Source: Saururus chinensis
Taxonomy: Eukaryota; Streptophyta; Magnoliopsida; Piperales; Saururaceae
Assembly (NCBI GenBank): GCA_035235625.1
Contig: CP141148.1
Span: 6,567,001 to 6,631,000 of the forward strand
Direction: 5' to 3'
DNA: 64,000 nt
Part shown: positions 10,440-23,520 of the stretch, one piece after another
Layout of the letters: every line of letters begins with the position of its first letter
Position numbering within the stretch: the stretch's first letter is position 1
Notes under the pieces: generated by a model
The model's input: only the letters and a program-made list of their open reading frames with translations
Told to the model about the DNA's origin: nothing
Databases searched by the model: none
Made by a program: the position numbers and the translations under genes

Positions 10440-12190
10440 GACCATGGCTATCTTCCTCTACCACCGCTTTGATCCTCAAAGGACACCAATTTTCTATGGT
10501 ATACAAAATATTTATCATAGCCATACCTAGAGGAGTACCACAGCAGAGATTTCTCTCATCAATATGCTCCACATCAAGACCGATAAACCATGAACCTAGA
10601 TAAACATGCTCATTTGCATATATGTGAAATATATGTGAAGTAAATGCCTGCAAAACAAATGACACTATCAAAGAAGGACTTTGGATTCAAATGAGTGTCT
10701 TTGTTAGCTATAGGAGCTCAGTTCACTGATTGAATGATATATAAGTTGTCAAACCATTGGAAATTGCATAAAGCTGACGTGTAGCTGTCTAAAATACTTG
10801 TTCCCTTCCTCACCAAACTTCCAGTATTCTAGCTCATGGTACTTTGCTCCCCTGTCAATACAACTTGTTATTTTCTGTCAGCAAAGTAAGACACAATGTT
10901 CACAGGAACTTCACTAAAAGTTGTCATCTTACTTCTGGGTCAAGACAGCCTTGATTTCATGCAACCAATATAAACCCGTGGCTTTGATTGATGGCGAACC
11001 CTAGAAGCAACCATGCTTGTTAAAATTATTCTTAAGCTCAAAAGTGAAAGATTCAAGCATGTGTTTATGATAAGTGCTCAGAGAAGATGTGCTTCCACTA
11101 ATGAGGATTGACATGTATATCATCATCCACTTTGACATAAAAGTCAGCATCCCACTTTGCAACAGCCATTGAGAAGTATATTTGAGTTTTGGAAGACAGC
11201 TCATGATACCCTTCTACATGGTCCTGTTAGTGATATTATTCAAACTACTAAGATAGATGTAATTCAACCAAGCATAGAATTGTATCATCAGGCTCCAGCA
11301 TAGTATATGGCAGACTGATTATTGACTATGTCTAATTAGTTGTGAGGAACAAGTGTATCTTAACATGAATAATTTGGTACTACTTGGAAGTTTGATCATG
11401 CTACATACGTGTGGTTAACCGAACCTACATACATGTGGCCAATTACAAAATGCATAGCAATACCCTTTTCTTTTTCTAACCACTTTAAGTTTTCCCCTGT
11501 TACTATGCACAATCATATCAGAAATGCACTATCTTTAAAACTGTTACTTATAAGCAATAATTCATTGATAAGTAGACCTTGAGGCATCTATGTTTCTTGA
11601 ACTGAATCTCTTCTCTTTCTACTAGTAAATGCTGTTATAATTCCCATCACTATGAAGACTTTTTGTTGTTGTTTCAATTGATCAATTCCCACTTTACAAG
11701 CAACCGGTGATACGTCCCAGTTGCTTGCTTGTGCAGCTCTAGCAGTGGCCAACTACATTTCAAGATTGGAGATTGTTTTATCTAGAGACCTGAAATTATC
11801 AGAAAGCTTGTGTTTGATCATAACATGCAGCCACATCCCACATATGAATGTGAGAAATGAGTTCCTATGTAGATTGATTAAAGTTTACATAATCACTTCA
11901 TGTGTTTATGAAACACGACTAAGAATATCCCCTGCTGTGTCTGACAACTCCTAAAATAAAGGAGCTACTCATTAGAACCGTGCAAGTGCAATGCCAGTTT
12001 CTTTTTAAAGAGACAAGAGAGCATGATGACTACACAAACACAACAAACTTAATAATGTTACTGCCACTAATATAATTCTAAACTAACCTTTTTTTGGCAA
12101 TGAATTCCTGGTTCATTGACTCTTTCTTGATATCTTCTTAAAGACAAAACTTCTTCACTTATTTTAACAGGCTGAGAAATACTCCATAGC
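10440..12190 (-). pseudogene. GT31 beta-1,3-galactosyltransferase-like pseudogene
   Basis: Family 31 transferases are Golgi type II membrane enzymes that add galactose to arabinogalactan or N-glycan acceptors. Four pieces occur in order on the minus strand: exon 12088-12190 with clean AG/GT borders (LWSISQPVKISEEVLSLRRY, tentatively N-terminal); SRKRRDSVQET, stop, MPQG near 11575-11645 (family SRKRRDSVRETWMPQG, so TGG became TAG at 11588-11590); [20 protein letters not shown] then [20 protein letters not shown] at about 11101-11223 with the DxD metal motif intact, followed by a stop at 11098-11100; and an exon starting at 10647 with [20 protein letters not shown] and [12 protein letters not shown], the C-terminal signature. 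The C-terminal tail is degenerate. Splice signals survive but two stops make it non-functional. Confidence 0.85.
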
Positions 12191-12944
12191 CTACACAAAT
12201 TACAAACAAACGGATTCATCATCACATATGTTCCTTCGTGCATCCAATAAAAGGATAATGGTGAAAACATATAGCTACAGTCTGTGAGAGAAAGAAATTC
12301 AATGTGTACAATGATTAGCAAGATTATGAACTCCCAAATACCCAAGTTCCAATATCATGTAAATTTTCTATACTAAAAAAATTCAAAGATCCGAAAATAA
12401 AGATCAATAGCTTTAAAAAGAAAGCCAAATTTTAGACAGTTAACATCAAGGTCAAACTGTTAGACATTCATTCAACAAATTTTTTTTGCATAGTCATCAA
12501 GATGTAACCATAACTGGGCAATACAAATTTTACCAGGGGACTTCCTTATGCATAGTCAATTATGCAAGTATAAAAAATAAACGGTACACTCAAGAAAAAT
12601 GAACCATTTCCAAAGTAACATTGAAGTAAATTATGAACAAACCATCATCCCAATCGGCAGGGCATTACAACCAAGTTTTACCTTTTACAAAACCAAATTG
12701 TGCAGGAAAAATTATTATAATCTACATTGACAACATGCAATCCACAAAAATCTAAATGGCATCCACATGGAAATGAATCATAATACATTCAGGAAGAAAT
12801 GGGACATCTTTCAATGTTATAAATAGGAAAACTACCAATCAATCGATTGAAAAATATAAACATCTGCCATCCCAAATCCAACGTGCAAGAGCCAAATAAG
12901 GAAAAAATGCTAAAAAAAATAAGAGAGCAAAATAAAAACCCAAC

Positions 12945-13058
12945 CTCCTGCTCGGAGAGGGGCTTGCACTGCATGAGCTTCAAAATCTGCTTGTCGAGGT
13001 TGTCATAGGAGTTGGAATATCCACTTGTGGGAACAGACATTTGATTACATTTGAAAAC
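12945..13058 (-). pseudogene. PP2A catalytic subunit first-exon fragment
   Basis: PP2A catalytic subunits are soluble Ser/Thr phosphatases. After an acceptor-like GGATTTACAG the minus strand has 18 bp, then an ATG (13038-13040) opening 32 codons: MSVPTSGYSNSYDNLDKQIL, then KLMQCKPLSEQE, ending at a GTTGGG donor. The segment from DNLDKQ to PLSEQE matches the conserved start of plant PP2Ac (LDxQIxxLMQCKPLSEQEV), and the preceding intron fits a 5'-leader intron. The next exons (AKEILMEESNVQPV, GDIHGQF) are not found in the 12 kb to the left, so this is an orphan exon. It could still be transcribed, but it cannot make a phosphatase. Confidence 0.75.
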
Positions 13059-15820
13059 CTGTAAATCCAAAAGGAGAGCCAAAGCTAAGGCCTTGGCCAA
13101 TGATAAAAGCCGCCGTCCAACACGAACCTGACAAACATCCATAGCCATAAACCACATCAAAGTAGACACAATTGATCATATCCCATGGAACCACTGCATA
13201 TGATTAGTGATCAATTAAAACCAATAATCAAATGAACAAACATGCCTACAGATCAAAGAAATAGATAAAGTCCACGAATAGTCAATACAAGGAATAATCG
13301 GTCTCAAAACCTTAATAGAAACAGCCATGCATTCACCGCCAATCAAAAAGATAAAAATCTCAAAGCACAACAATACCATATTAAAACATCTGATGCTAGC
13401 GAAGATGATGCAGAGATCAAGCAAAAGCTAGGAGGTGGAGGGATCAAGTAAAGACAAGGAGGCAGAGGTTTAGATCAGTACCTCGACAAGTTGTTGTGAG
13501 AGTCTCGCAGATTGCTTATTACGGTTATTTATAGTAGCAAGCAACTAGTGAGAAGCATCATCCATAAACAGCCTTGTCAACGTGATTTTCCTCTTTGATG
13601 CTTCTCCATGTCGCTGTCCATAGTCACTGCTCCTCTACAAAATTAGAATTCAAAACATAGTACACTCTCATACGGCAAGAAATAGTGAAAATGACCACAA
13701 CCGAGGGATAATGGGGTACTGTAGATATTGGCTTCGTGAGCTTCGATGGTACATGTTGGAGGTGGGCGCTGCGCCAAAAGGGAGGAGCAATGGAGGATGG
13801 GACTGGCTCAGAAAGAGGGGAGACCGATCATCGGGAGGAAAATGGCCTGAAGAAAACCGAAAAGGCATGACAGCTATACGAAAACGGTAAAAAGTAATAA
13901 AAACTTTGACCAAAGTTAAAAAGGCAAGAAACACCCAATTAACATGAAAGAAGTTCAAAAGGCATAATATTTTGGTATATGAAACAAAAGAATTTTAAAA
14001 GGCAAGTAATATTTTTTTAAATTAAATTTAACATCCCATTTAATCCAAATGTGGCATGTATTAACTTGCCAAAGCTAATTAGAGGAACTTATCAAATAAA
14101 TTACTATCCATAAATAATACAATATGTTTTTTTTATTAAATTTAATCCACATTAAAAGGCAATAAACGCCTCCATCTCAAATTGAATCAAATGTAACATT
14201 TTTTTTATTAAATTTAGTCCACCTTAAAAGGCAATAAACAACCCCATCTTAAATTGAATCCAACGTCCAGCCAAAAATGGCATAACCTACCAAATAAATC
14301 ACTACCCATAAATATCGCATTAATTATTGACAACCAATAACAATGCAACTACTAAAACTATCCCCAAAAACAAATCTAAATTATGAACATCATAGTACAA
14401 AATCGAAACATAAGTTTGAAGGACATTTTTGTCCAACGTGATAAATTTATTCATCCTCAATAAGTATCATTAATTACTAAGATCTCATACCTTAAATATC
14501 CCCAGAAACTAACCAAAATTACATCAAAACACGTAGGAAAAGGAGGGATATGAATAGAGGGCATTTTTGTCAGCCTGTGGCAAAGTGTCTCGGCCGCCAT
14601 TAATTTTGACCCCAAATTCCTGGGATACCCCTATAGAATACATATAATTCATGGGAAATGAACTACATAACCACGTAAATACTCACTCCATGGCATAAAA
14701 GGTCATTTGCCACTTGGAAAAGTCAAACTGGCCGCGGCTTTTTTTATGGAGAGCTAAGGGCATTTTCATCCAAAAGTGGCAAAGTGTCTCGGACACCATT
14801 AATTTTGGGCTTAAATACCCGGTATACCCCTGCAGAATACAAATTATTGCATAAAACTTCAATTAAGTAAATATGTAAATACCCATTCCCCTTGTGCACT
14901 AAATTGTAAATCATACATTAAAAAGTCAACCTAAAGTCAAACTCTCCGCTGCTCTTTTAGGGTGGAGGATTTGCAAAAATGCGGCAAATATGAATTTTAA
15001 TGTAAGAAATTATCCTTTTGGTTGGTTCATGTTTTTTTGTTTGGCATGGATTTGGGTGGATGTATCTAATTTTATTAGGGTTGCGTTCAAAACCTGGGTC
15101 AACCCCATCCAAATAGAACAAACCCAAGATTAACTCAGATCAGATCAAGTCTAAGAAACATGAGTAAATCTAGGGTTGAGTTGGGTCTAGCATGTAGAAA
15201 CACACAAAACCGACTTGACCCAAATTCGTAATTAACGCACAAAACCACATTTAACCTGGGTCATATGAATTTTTATAATTTTTGTAGATATAACTAACCT
15301 AATATAGTGTTGGTTTGATTTGAATTATTAGAATTGACCCAACCCAAGATAGAATCTCACTTTCTATTTCAGTTCTCAGTTTTTTTGGTCTCTCTCTTGG
15401 GTTGGGTTGGGTTGGGTTTAAGATATTTAGTTTCAATCTCAGGTCATGTCCAAAGAACTTAGTTTCAATCTCAAGTCGAGTTGGTCCTACATAACCCTAT
15501 TCTAACTTGACTTGAGATGCAGCCCTAAGTTTTGCAGTTTTCCATGGTTTTTGGTTGACTTTATTATGTTTGGCAAATAACTAGGTCAAAAGTCTTCGAT
15601 TTTTTGCCTTTCGATTTATCTACTTCTTTGGAAGTAGTCCTCATTTCCTCCTCTTGTTGCACTTGCATGCGACAATAGCTATCAAAATTTTCTTAATTTT
15701 CTCTAAATGAAAGAGATCTTAAATGACCCCTCACCGAAGTCAAGCTAAATTATTGATGTTTTTAAATTTTAAATGGTACTTGTAAATGTACGAATTATAT
15801 CTAAGTATAATTGACAAAAT
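13059..15820. other. AT-rich intergenic DNA with local duplications
   Basis: No gene recognised. Visible structure: near-duplicate segments at about 14110-14170 and 14200-14260 (AAAGGCAATAAAC context); a second pair at about 14566-14640 and 14757-14840 sharing TGGCAAAGTGTCTCGG and a GGATACCCCT-like tail; and a short run of four TTGGG units at about 15398-15418. The 15.0-15.5 kb stretch repeats words such as GGGTCAACCC in both orientations. Confidence 0.5.
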
Positions 15821-15837
15821 GAGCACTACAACAAAAT

Positions 15838-18800
15838 GTAGTATTAGCGACGCAAATTTAAGCATCACTAAAAATAACTAATTGCGACATATAAAAAATG
15901 TTAAAAAAAATAAATTATTAGCGACGCATTATCTTATACGTCGCTAATAATCACATATTAGCGACACTTAGCTTAAAGTATCACTAATACTAATCATATT
16001 AGCAACACTTAATCACAAGTGTCGCTAATAGTTCCTCTATTTCTGACGTTTTCTACAAACGTCACTAAAAGATACATATTTTAAATAAAAAGTAAAAAAA
16101 ATATAACTATTAGCGACACTTTTTTTAGACGTTGCTAATGGCTTTCACATTAGTGACGCATTTAAAAAAGTGTCGCTAATAGTGTTGTTATTAGCGATGT
16201 TTTAAATAAGTGTCACTAATAGTTATTAATTAAAAAAATTGAATTATTAACAAAGCTGTTAAATAAGCATCGCAAATACCTTTCATAATAGTGACGCTTA
16301 TTTACAAGTGTCGCTAATAGTTTTTATTAATTAATTTTATTTAATAAATAAAAATTAAAAATTTCAAATAAACTTTGTAAATATAATATATTTTATTCAA
16401 TATTTACTATTTGTATATATAATAAATAAATATTAAAATTACAATAAAAAGTAGTATTAACAATTGATTAAATTTTTACTAATTATATATAATATATATT
16501 TTATTTCTTAAATTTTCTTATTAATTTTAAAATATAATTTAGAATAAAAGAGAGAGATGAGAGAGTGCATGGAGAGAGAGAGTGGAGAGAGAGTGAGGAG
16601 AGAGAGGGTAGAGAGAGAGGGTGAAGAGAGAGTGTGTGAGGAGAGAGAGAGTGAGGAGAGAGGGAGGGAGAGAGAGGATAGTGAGAGAGGGAGGGAGTGA
16701 TGAGGAAAGAGAGACAGGGAAGGAGAGAGGGAGAGGGTGGAGAGAGTGAAAGAAAGAGGAGAGAGGGGGTGAAGAGAGAGAGAGTAGAGAGGGAAAATTT
16801 TAATTTTAATTTTTTATATTTTTTATTTTAAAAATAAATAAATATGTAGAGAGAGAAAAATAGAAAGGATATAGAGAGAGAGGAGAGAGGGAGGAGAGAG
16901 AGGAAGGGATAGAGAAGAGGAGAGAGAGGGAGGAGAGAGAGAGGGAGGAGAGAGTAGAGAGTGAAATTTTCAATTCTAAATTTTTTATATTTTTATTTAA
17001 AAATTAATTAAAAATAAAAAAGTAAATATGTATTGGTGACGCATATCGGTATGCGTCACTAATACTTTTATTATTAGCGACGTATAAAAATGTGTCACTA
17101 ATACTAAGGGTATTAATGACGTATATTCTTATGCATCACTATTACCTTATAATTTATTATATTTACATTTAAATATGTAGAGAGAAATTTTGAGGATATA
17201 GTGAGAAGTAGAGAGAGATGGTGAGGAGAGAGAGAGTGTGGAGAGAGGGAGGGAGAGAGAAGGTGAGGAGAGAGTGGGAGGAGAGAGAGGGAGAGAGGAG
17301 AGAGGGAGAGGGGGAGAGAGAGAGAGAGGAGAGGAGAGAATAGACAGAGAGGGGTGAGCAGCATGAGTAGAGAGGGAAAATTTTAATTTTAATTTTTTTT
17401 ATTTAAAAATTAATTAATAAATAAAAATATATGTAGAGAGAGAAAAATAGAAAGGATATAGAGAGAGAGTAGAGGGGGAGAGAGAGAAGAGGAGAGAGAG
17501 GTGGAGAGAGAGAGGAGAGAGAGAGGGAAGAGAGGGGAGGAGAAAGAGAGAGTGAGGAGAGAGGGTGAGGGGAGAGGGAGAGAGAGAGAGGAGAGAGATT
17601 AGGGAGGGATAATTTTAATTTTAAAATTTTTTGTTTAAAAACTAATAAAAATTAAATAAATAAATATGTATTAGTGACGTAGGTTGGTATGTGTTACTAA
17701 TACTCTTATTATTAGTGACGTATAGAATTATACTTCGCCAATACCTTTGGCATTAGCTACGCATATTACTATACAGTACTAAAAATAAAAGTTAATAGCG
17801 ACGCATATTATTACCTGCTAATTGATTATATTAATTTTGAAATATGTAGAAAGAGAAAAAATAGAGGATATAGATAGAGAAGAGAAAGGGGGAGAGAGAG
17901 GAGAGAGGGGAGATATAAGAGGAGAGGGAGGGAGGGAGAGAGAGAGAGAGAGAAGAGAGGGGGAGGAGAGAGGGAGGGAGAGAGAAGAGGAGAGAGGAGG
18001 GGGAAGGGGAGGAGGAGGGGGAGAGAGAGAGGAGGGAGACGGAGAAAGAGGAGAGAGAGAGGGAGCAGAGAGGGTGGAGAGAGTATAGGGAAAATTTTAA
18101 TTTTAGTTTTTTTATATCTACCATTTTTTAAAAATTAAATAAATAAATATGTATTAGAGACGCATATAGGGATGCATCGCTAATATTCTTACTATTAGCA
18201 ACTTATAGTATTATGTGTCGCTAATACCGAGGGTATTAGCAACATATATTCATATACATCGCTATTACCTTATAATTTATTATATTACTTTTAAAATATG
18301 TAGAGAAAAAAATTGAGGATATAGAGAGAGAGGAGAGAGGGGAGAGCGAAGAGAGAGGGAGGGGAAGAGAGGGGAGAGGGAAGAGAGAGGGAGGGAGAGA
18401 AGAGGAGAGAGAGGGGGAGGGAGAGAGGGAGGGGAGAGGGAGAGAGAGAGAGGAGAGAGAGGAGGGAGAGAGAAGAGGAGGGAGAGAGAGCGGAGAGAGG
18501 GAGGGAGGGAGAGAGAAGAGGAGAGAGAGGGGGAGAAAGAGAGGAGAGAGAGGGAGGGAGGAGAGAGAGAAGAGGAGAGAGAGGGGGAGAAAGAGAGGAG
18601 AGAGAGGGAGGGAGGAGAGAGAGAAGAGAGAGAGGGAACAGAGAGTAGATAGGAAAAATTTTAATTTTAGTTTTTATATATTTTTTATTTAAATTTAATT
18701 AAAAAATAAATAAAAATATATTAGTGATGCATATAGGTATGCGTCACTAATACTCTTATTATTAGCGATGTATAGGTATATACGTCACGAATACTAGGGG

Positions 18801-19500
18801 TATTAGCGACATATATACCTATATGTAGCTAATAATAAGGGTTAATAGCGATGCATATTCCTATTCGTCGCTATTACCTTATAATTTATGTAGAGAGAGA
18901 AAAAAATTGAGGTGATAGAGAGAGAGGAGAGAGGGAGGGGAGAGAGAGGAGAGAGAACAGGAGAGAGAGGGGGAGGAGAGAGGAGAGGAGAGAGAGGAGA
19001 GGGAGAGGAGAGAGGGGAGAGAGAGGAGAGGGAAAGAGGGAGGAGAGAGAGGGAGAGAGGAGAGGGAGAGAGGAGAGAGAGAGAGAGAGGAGAGGGTAGA
19101 GAGAGAGAGAGAGAGGAGAGGGAGTAGGGAGGAGAGAGGAGAGGGGGAGTGAGAGGATAGAGATGACAGGGAGAGAGAGAGAGGAGAGAAAGGAGAGGGA
19201 GAGAGGAAAGAGAGATAGGAGAGAGAGAGGAGAGAGGAGAGAGAGAGGAAGGGGAGAGTGTAGAGAAAGTAAGAGTATTTGTTAACACTTGTGTATAAGT
19301 GTCACAAATAATACGATGCTAGCGACGTTTATATATAATTGTCCTAAATAAAAATTATTGGCGATGTTTAATAAAATGTCGCCAATATATAAATATTTGC
19401 AATGGTTTTATTATTAGTCGGCAAAAAATAAATTTTTGCGACGCTTAGACAAAGCGTCGCAATTACATTCATTTGCGACGCTTTCTAAGTGTCGTAACAA
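15838..19500. repeat. CACTA-1 left subterminal array
   Basis: Composite higher-order repeat. Small inverted pairs of TTAGCGACGC / GCGTCGCTAA-like motifs (many with TTAGTGACGC) alternate with purine tracts of GAGAGAGG type and AT-rich spacers. From about 16540 the larger unit is [GA tract, about 120-350 bp][AT spacer][two to four palindromic CGACGCATA...TATGCGTCAC pairs], repeated roughly five times to 19290. The purine tracts at about 16541-16795, 16845-16965, 17170-17370, 17428-17605, 17845-18080, 18300-18650 and 18890-19275 are all purine on the + strand. The open frames in them are low-complexity artefacts. Confidence 0.9.
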
Positions 19501-19702
19501 AAAAGGCGCGTTGTACGAAAAAGCCAACGTGGGGCAAAATTTTTGCCCGGTGAGGGTGATATTTCAATCATGCGCGTGAAATCACCCGCGCAGGCAATTT
19601 ATATTCACCCATGCGGGATTTTTCTCTCCCTTCCGCTCCTCACCTCCCCCCGCTGCCATGTGCCGACCTCCACTGTGTGCTGATTGTCCTCGTCGCAGTC
19701 TG
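19500..19702. other. Conserved junction between CACTA array and core
   Basis: Where the motif array stops, GGGGCAAAATTTTTGCCCGG leads into a GC-richer block with CACCCGCGCAGG. The same kind of junction (TTTTTGCCCCGC then GAAATTTTCGCCCGCATG; and AAATTTTGCCCACCATAC) ends the arrays of CACTA-2 and CACTA-3, which defines the family and its orientation. Confidence 0.65.
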
Positions 19703-21904
19703 TGTAACCCCCCGACTCAAGCCGGGGTGAACAAAATATCTAATAAAAAATTTTAAATCACTTAAGCCAAGAATCATCATCTGTGTGTGAGAGGTACAAC
19801 ATTCATCCACGATGACAGAGCTTTAGAGCTTTCCCTTGCATAGACTTAGTTGTAACGTTCACATACACATGACAAAGTTTCATAATTAGTCACGTATAAA
19901 TGAGAATAAAACTTATAATTATAAATAAATTGAATCGGGCTAATGTTGCTTTGCCATTGGTTGCCTATGTACATATTGAATAACATTTAAAATGTTATTC
20001 CAAAACGATCGGATCTGAACGTAGTTCTGCCTAATGGCAATTACATATATCAGACATCATAAAATTATATACGTTAAAGTATGTATATTCTTATACTCAA
20101 ATATATCATTCGGAGTTAGATTAAAATCTCATAAATCATGGAAGTCGGACAAAAGTTTAATAAATCATATAAATCGTCAGAGTTAAATAGAAGCTGACAC
20201 ATTAACTAGATTACACACCTCAAATTATATCGGATAAAACATAACAAATTAATTCAAATCAGAACATATTAATTCATATATCTTAATTAGTATATTATTA
20301 TCACTAATAAGATGTGTAAGCGTATAAATAAATTAATATCCTAAGTTAACTACTTAGGATATATACATATTCTCATACAAAAGATCATGTATACTTATCT
20401 ATAGGAGACATTGGAAACGGCAATGTTTAGGGTTGTTCGTTTCTTAGATTGTCCTCCTTTTTAGATCAGGATATAGAAGGCAGAATCTCCTTTGAAGTAG
20501 ATGGACGTAGCATCCATTAGCCTAGAGATGCTCCTTATTTTCCTTGCTCGAAGGTGACAGGTAGAACATCATCTTCACGGAGACATTTTCTACTTCCGCG
20601 CTTGTGAACTATGGGCGGAGCCTCCCCTTAGCTCGGAGATACTTTTCTTATTGGTTGGCTCTTCGGTGGAAGACAGAGCCTCCCATACTCTGGATTGCTT
20701 CTCTTATTGTGGCTCGGCAACTTCGAATAGAACCCTGTCTTGCTCCTGGCCCCTTTTTCTTTCAACAATGCTTGATAAAGACATGCAAGGTCTCTCCTTG
20801 TCTCGGGGCATTTCTGTAAGGACCCTCATCTTTAAACCGGTTTTGGTTTTCCTTAATTATTGGTTATCGTGGGATTAACGCGTTTTCTAATCTTATTCAG
20901 TGATTTCATAAAATAAATAGTGTTTGTGAAGGTTTTAACCAAAATTAACTTCAACATTAGTGGTTTTAAGTGATTTTAAACCAAATATGAATTTTTGGGA
21001 TTTTTTGGAATTTTCACTATTTTCCCAAAAATTAGGGTTTTGGCGGGACCCCTGTGGGCCCCACCGTCAAAAATTTTATTTTTGTGTCAAATGAACCTAG
21101 ACATATACTTAAGGTCATACAAAAATTTTTAGAATTTTATTAAGCTTAATTTGTGCTTAAATTTGCAAAATACCCACTTTTAGCCTACTTTTCATATTTA
21201 CACCCCAAAACTTACCTATGCATACCTCAACCCTTACTATAAAAGGGCAAACCTGAGCCATTTCCATTTTTGGGAATAGGCTAAGGAGGGCTGGCCTAAT
21301 CCCCACTTAGGCCCGAATTAGAAGCCGATTAAGGTAAGCTTACTCTAATTAAGCACTAATCCATGACTTTTCTCTTTATTTCTTCCAAATCTACCATTTT
21401 CCCCTTGATTCAATTTGTTTTTGACCATCAAAAGCTACTGATTTGTGTTTTACTACAAAACCTAGCATTCAAAATTCAATTTTTACTACCAACAAGCCCT
21501 AGATCTAAGGTTTAATTAGGGATTTCTTGAGTAAATCGATTTCTATTAGAGTTTAATTCAAACTCATTGTGTTTTCAAGGATTTCAAGAAGGGTGACTCT
21601 TCAATTCGAGCTTAATCAAGTGCTGAGGTAATGGGTCTTCAAAATCTCTGTTTATCCATGGTAAAACTCTTCATTTTTGGCTTATTTCGAAATGGTTTGC
21701 TTAATTTGGTGTGTTAATGGTAAGATTAGAAAATGGAATTATTTAATGCCGATTTCTTAGGGTTTTGCATTATTATGGTATGGTTTGATGTTCTGGAAGT
21801 CAAGAAGGACTTTTGATGATGATTAGGGTGTTAGATGTGGATTTGAAGTGTTATCTATGGTGTTTCGGTTTGGATTTGCGAAAGGAAGAAGATGACTGTT
21901 CTGC

Positions 21905-22015
21905 CGTGTTGGCGATCGATCGGCCCTGCAGGGCGATCGATCGGCTAAACTGTAAATTTCAAATTTTTGCGTGTAACCGATCGAACGGACTGAAGGGCGA
22001 TCGATCAGCTACATA
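21905..22015 (+). repeat. GATCGATC motif cluster in LTR B
   Basis: Within about 110 bp occur GCGATCGATCGGC twice around the palindrome GCCCTGCAGGGC, then ACCGATCGAACGG and GCGATCGATCAGC. The same cluster is in LTR A (3230-3335), and related CGATCGAT words occur in the insertion in LTR C2 (50985-51140). Self-complementary, CpG-dense; function unknown. Confidence 0.7.
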
Positions 22016-23299
22016 GGAAATTGCATGTTGTGTATATGATGTCTATTTTGATGATTTTACTTTAGCTTGCCAATTTTATATGAATGTGGAGTGTTTTAAG
22101 GTATGATAGGTTACTGAAAATGCATGCTATTGAGTTTATGGAGTTGAGATATATGCTTAGAGATGGTGGAATGACTTATGTTTTGTGGCATGATGTTGGA
22201 ATTGTTATCTTGAAATTATGAATGGTTGTTTCCCTTTGGTTAAGCATATTTTCAATAGGACTACAATCATTATTGGACTAATTTGTCATGATAGATTGTG
22301 GTTAATGGTGTGTGAATGTTGGTGAATGCCATGACTCAATGATGAAATGAGTGATGTTATATGTGTGTAGCCTTTGTGGTTGAGTTTTGAATTTAGCTAT
22401 GATTTCAACGATTCTTCTACTATGATTTCCGCTGGAATTCATGTTTGGAAAGAAATTCACATGTGTGGTGTGGTAGTGAGTTGATTTTCAAGCATGTTGA
22501 TATGCATTATATGAAATGCTTCTACTAGTTACACACACACATATGGGGTTAAATGATGATGTTGAAGCTTGACATTGTGAGTAGGAATGATGCATTAGGG
22601 GCTGATGAGAGCACTTATCATGGATTAGGATTCATGTATGTTTTTCCCACTCATGTACCATGTTACACGCATCATGAAAATGGATTTCCAAGTGAGGCTT
22701 CATCGTGATTAATCGAATTTGACCGATTGGATGCAATGTGATGGAATTGTGTGCCGGGTTTATCGGTCGTGGATTAATCGCAAGTTGATTGGTCTGAAAG
22801 GACATATTTTGATTTGAAGTTCCTGTGTGGAACGATTTGAAGTTCCTGTGTGGAACGATTTGAAGTTCCTGTGTGGAACGAGTGCACTCCCTGGGTTGAG
22901 TCTAATTAAATGGAATGATGTGGGGACGAGTTGTGTACTTGTCTTGCGGATTGTGAGAATGTTATTATGTGTGTCATCTGGACCCTGAGAATCCAGTGTG
23001 GTATGCCGTGTGCACCCTGCTACCACGTGTTTTAGGGTTCTCTGTGTGAGAACTCGGGCTCTTCCCTCCGCAGGAGATATCCCTGGGCGAACACCCCTGC
23101 TCTAGATTCTCTGTGTGAGAATAGGACATCCTTGGCCAGGATCGTCCAGGGCGAGCAGTATTAGGGATTGACAACCCCGATCTTTCTTGAATTCTTGTGT
23201 AGAATTTTGGACCATGACACGCCTTTGTGGCCTTGTCTATGCTCCCGTCTGTGTGACGTTAATGTGTGATTACTCCTCGATGGAGGTTGATTGTGATGA

Positions 23300-23520
23300 C
23301 ATTATGCATGTGGGAATATGTATGTTAGAGATACATCCATGCATGTTGATTTTGATGTAATGCATGTGGAATATGTATGTTAGAGATACATCCATGCATG
23401 TTGAATTGTGAAATAATGCATGTGGGAATATGTATGTTTGAGATACATCCATGCAGTTTGATTTGATACTATGCATGTGGGAATATGTATGTTAGAGATA
23501 CATCCATGCAGGTTGAATTA
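23300..23520 (+). repeat. About 56-bp tandem repeat, four copies, in LTR B
   Basis: Four copies of ATATGTATGTTAGAGATACA followed by TCCATGCATG. This is the same unit as the seven-copy array in LTR A. Confidence 0.9.

Noticed and set aside
15398-15418. Telomere-like TTGGG repeats
   Set aside because: Only about four units of a 5-bp repeat, not the plant TTTAGGG heptamer, so no interstitial telomere is claimed.
17822-18088. Arg/Glu/Gly-rich open frames (and their Ser/Leu/Pro antisense) in the purine tracts, also at 18842-19288, 39251-39442 and 56379-57196
   Set aside because: They arise from GAGAGG/CTCTCC low-complexity repeats that lack stops. No start context, domain or neighbouring exon supports translation.
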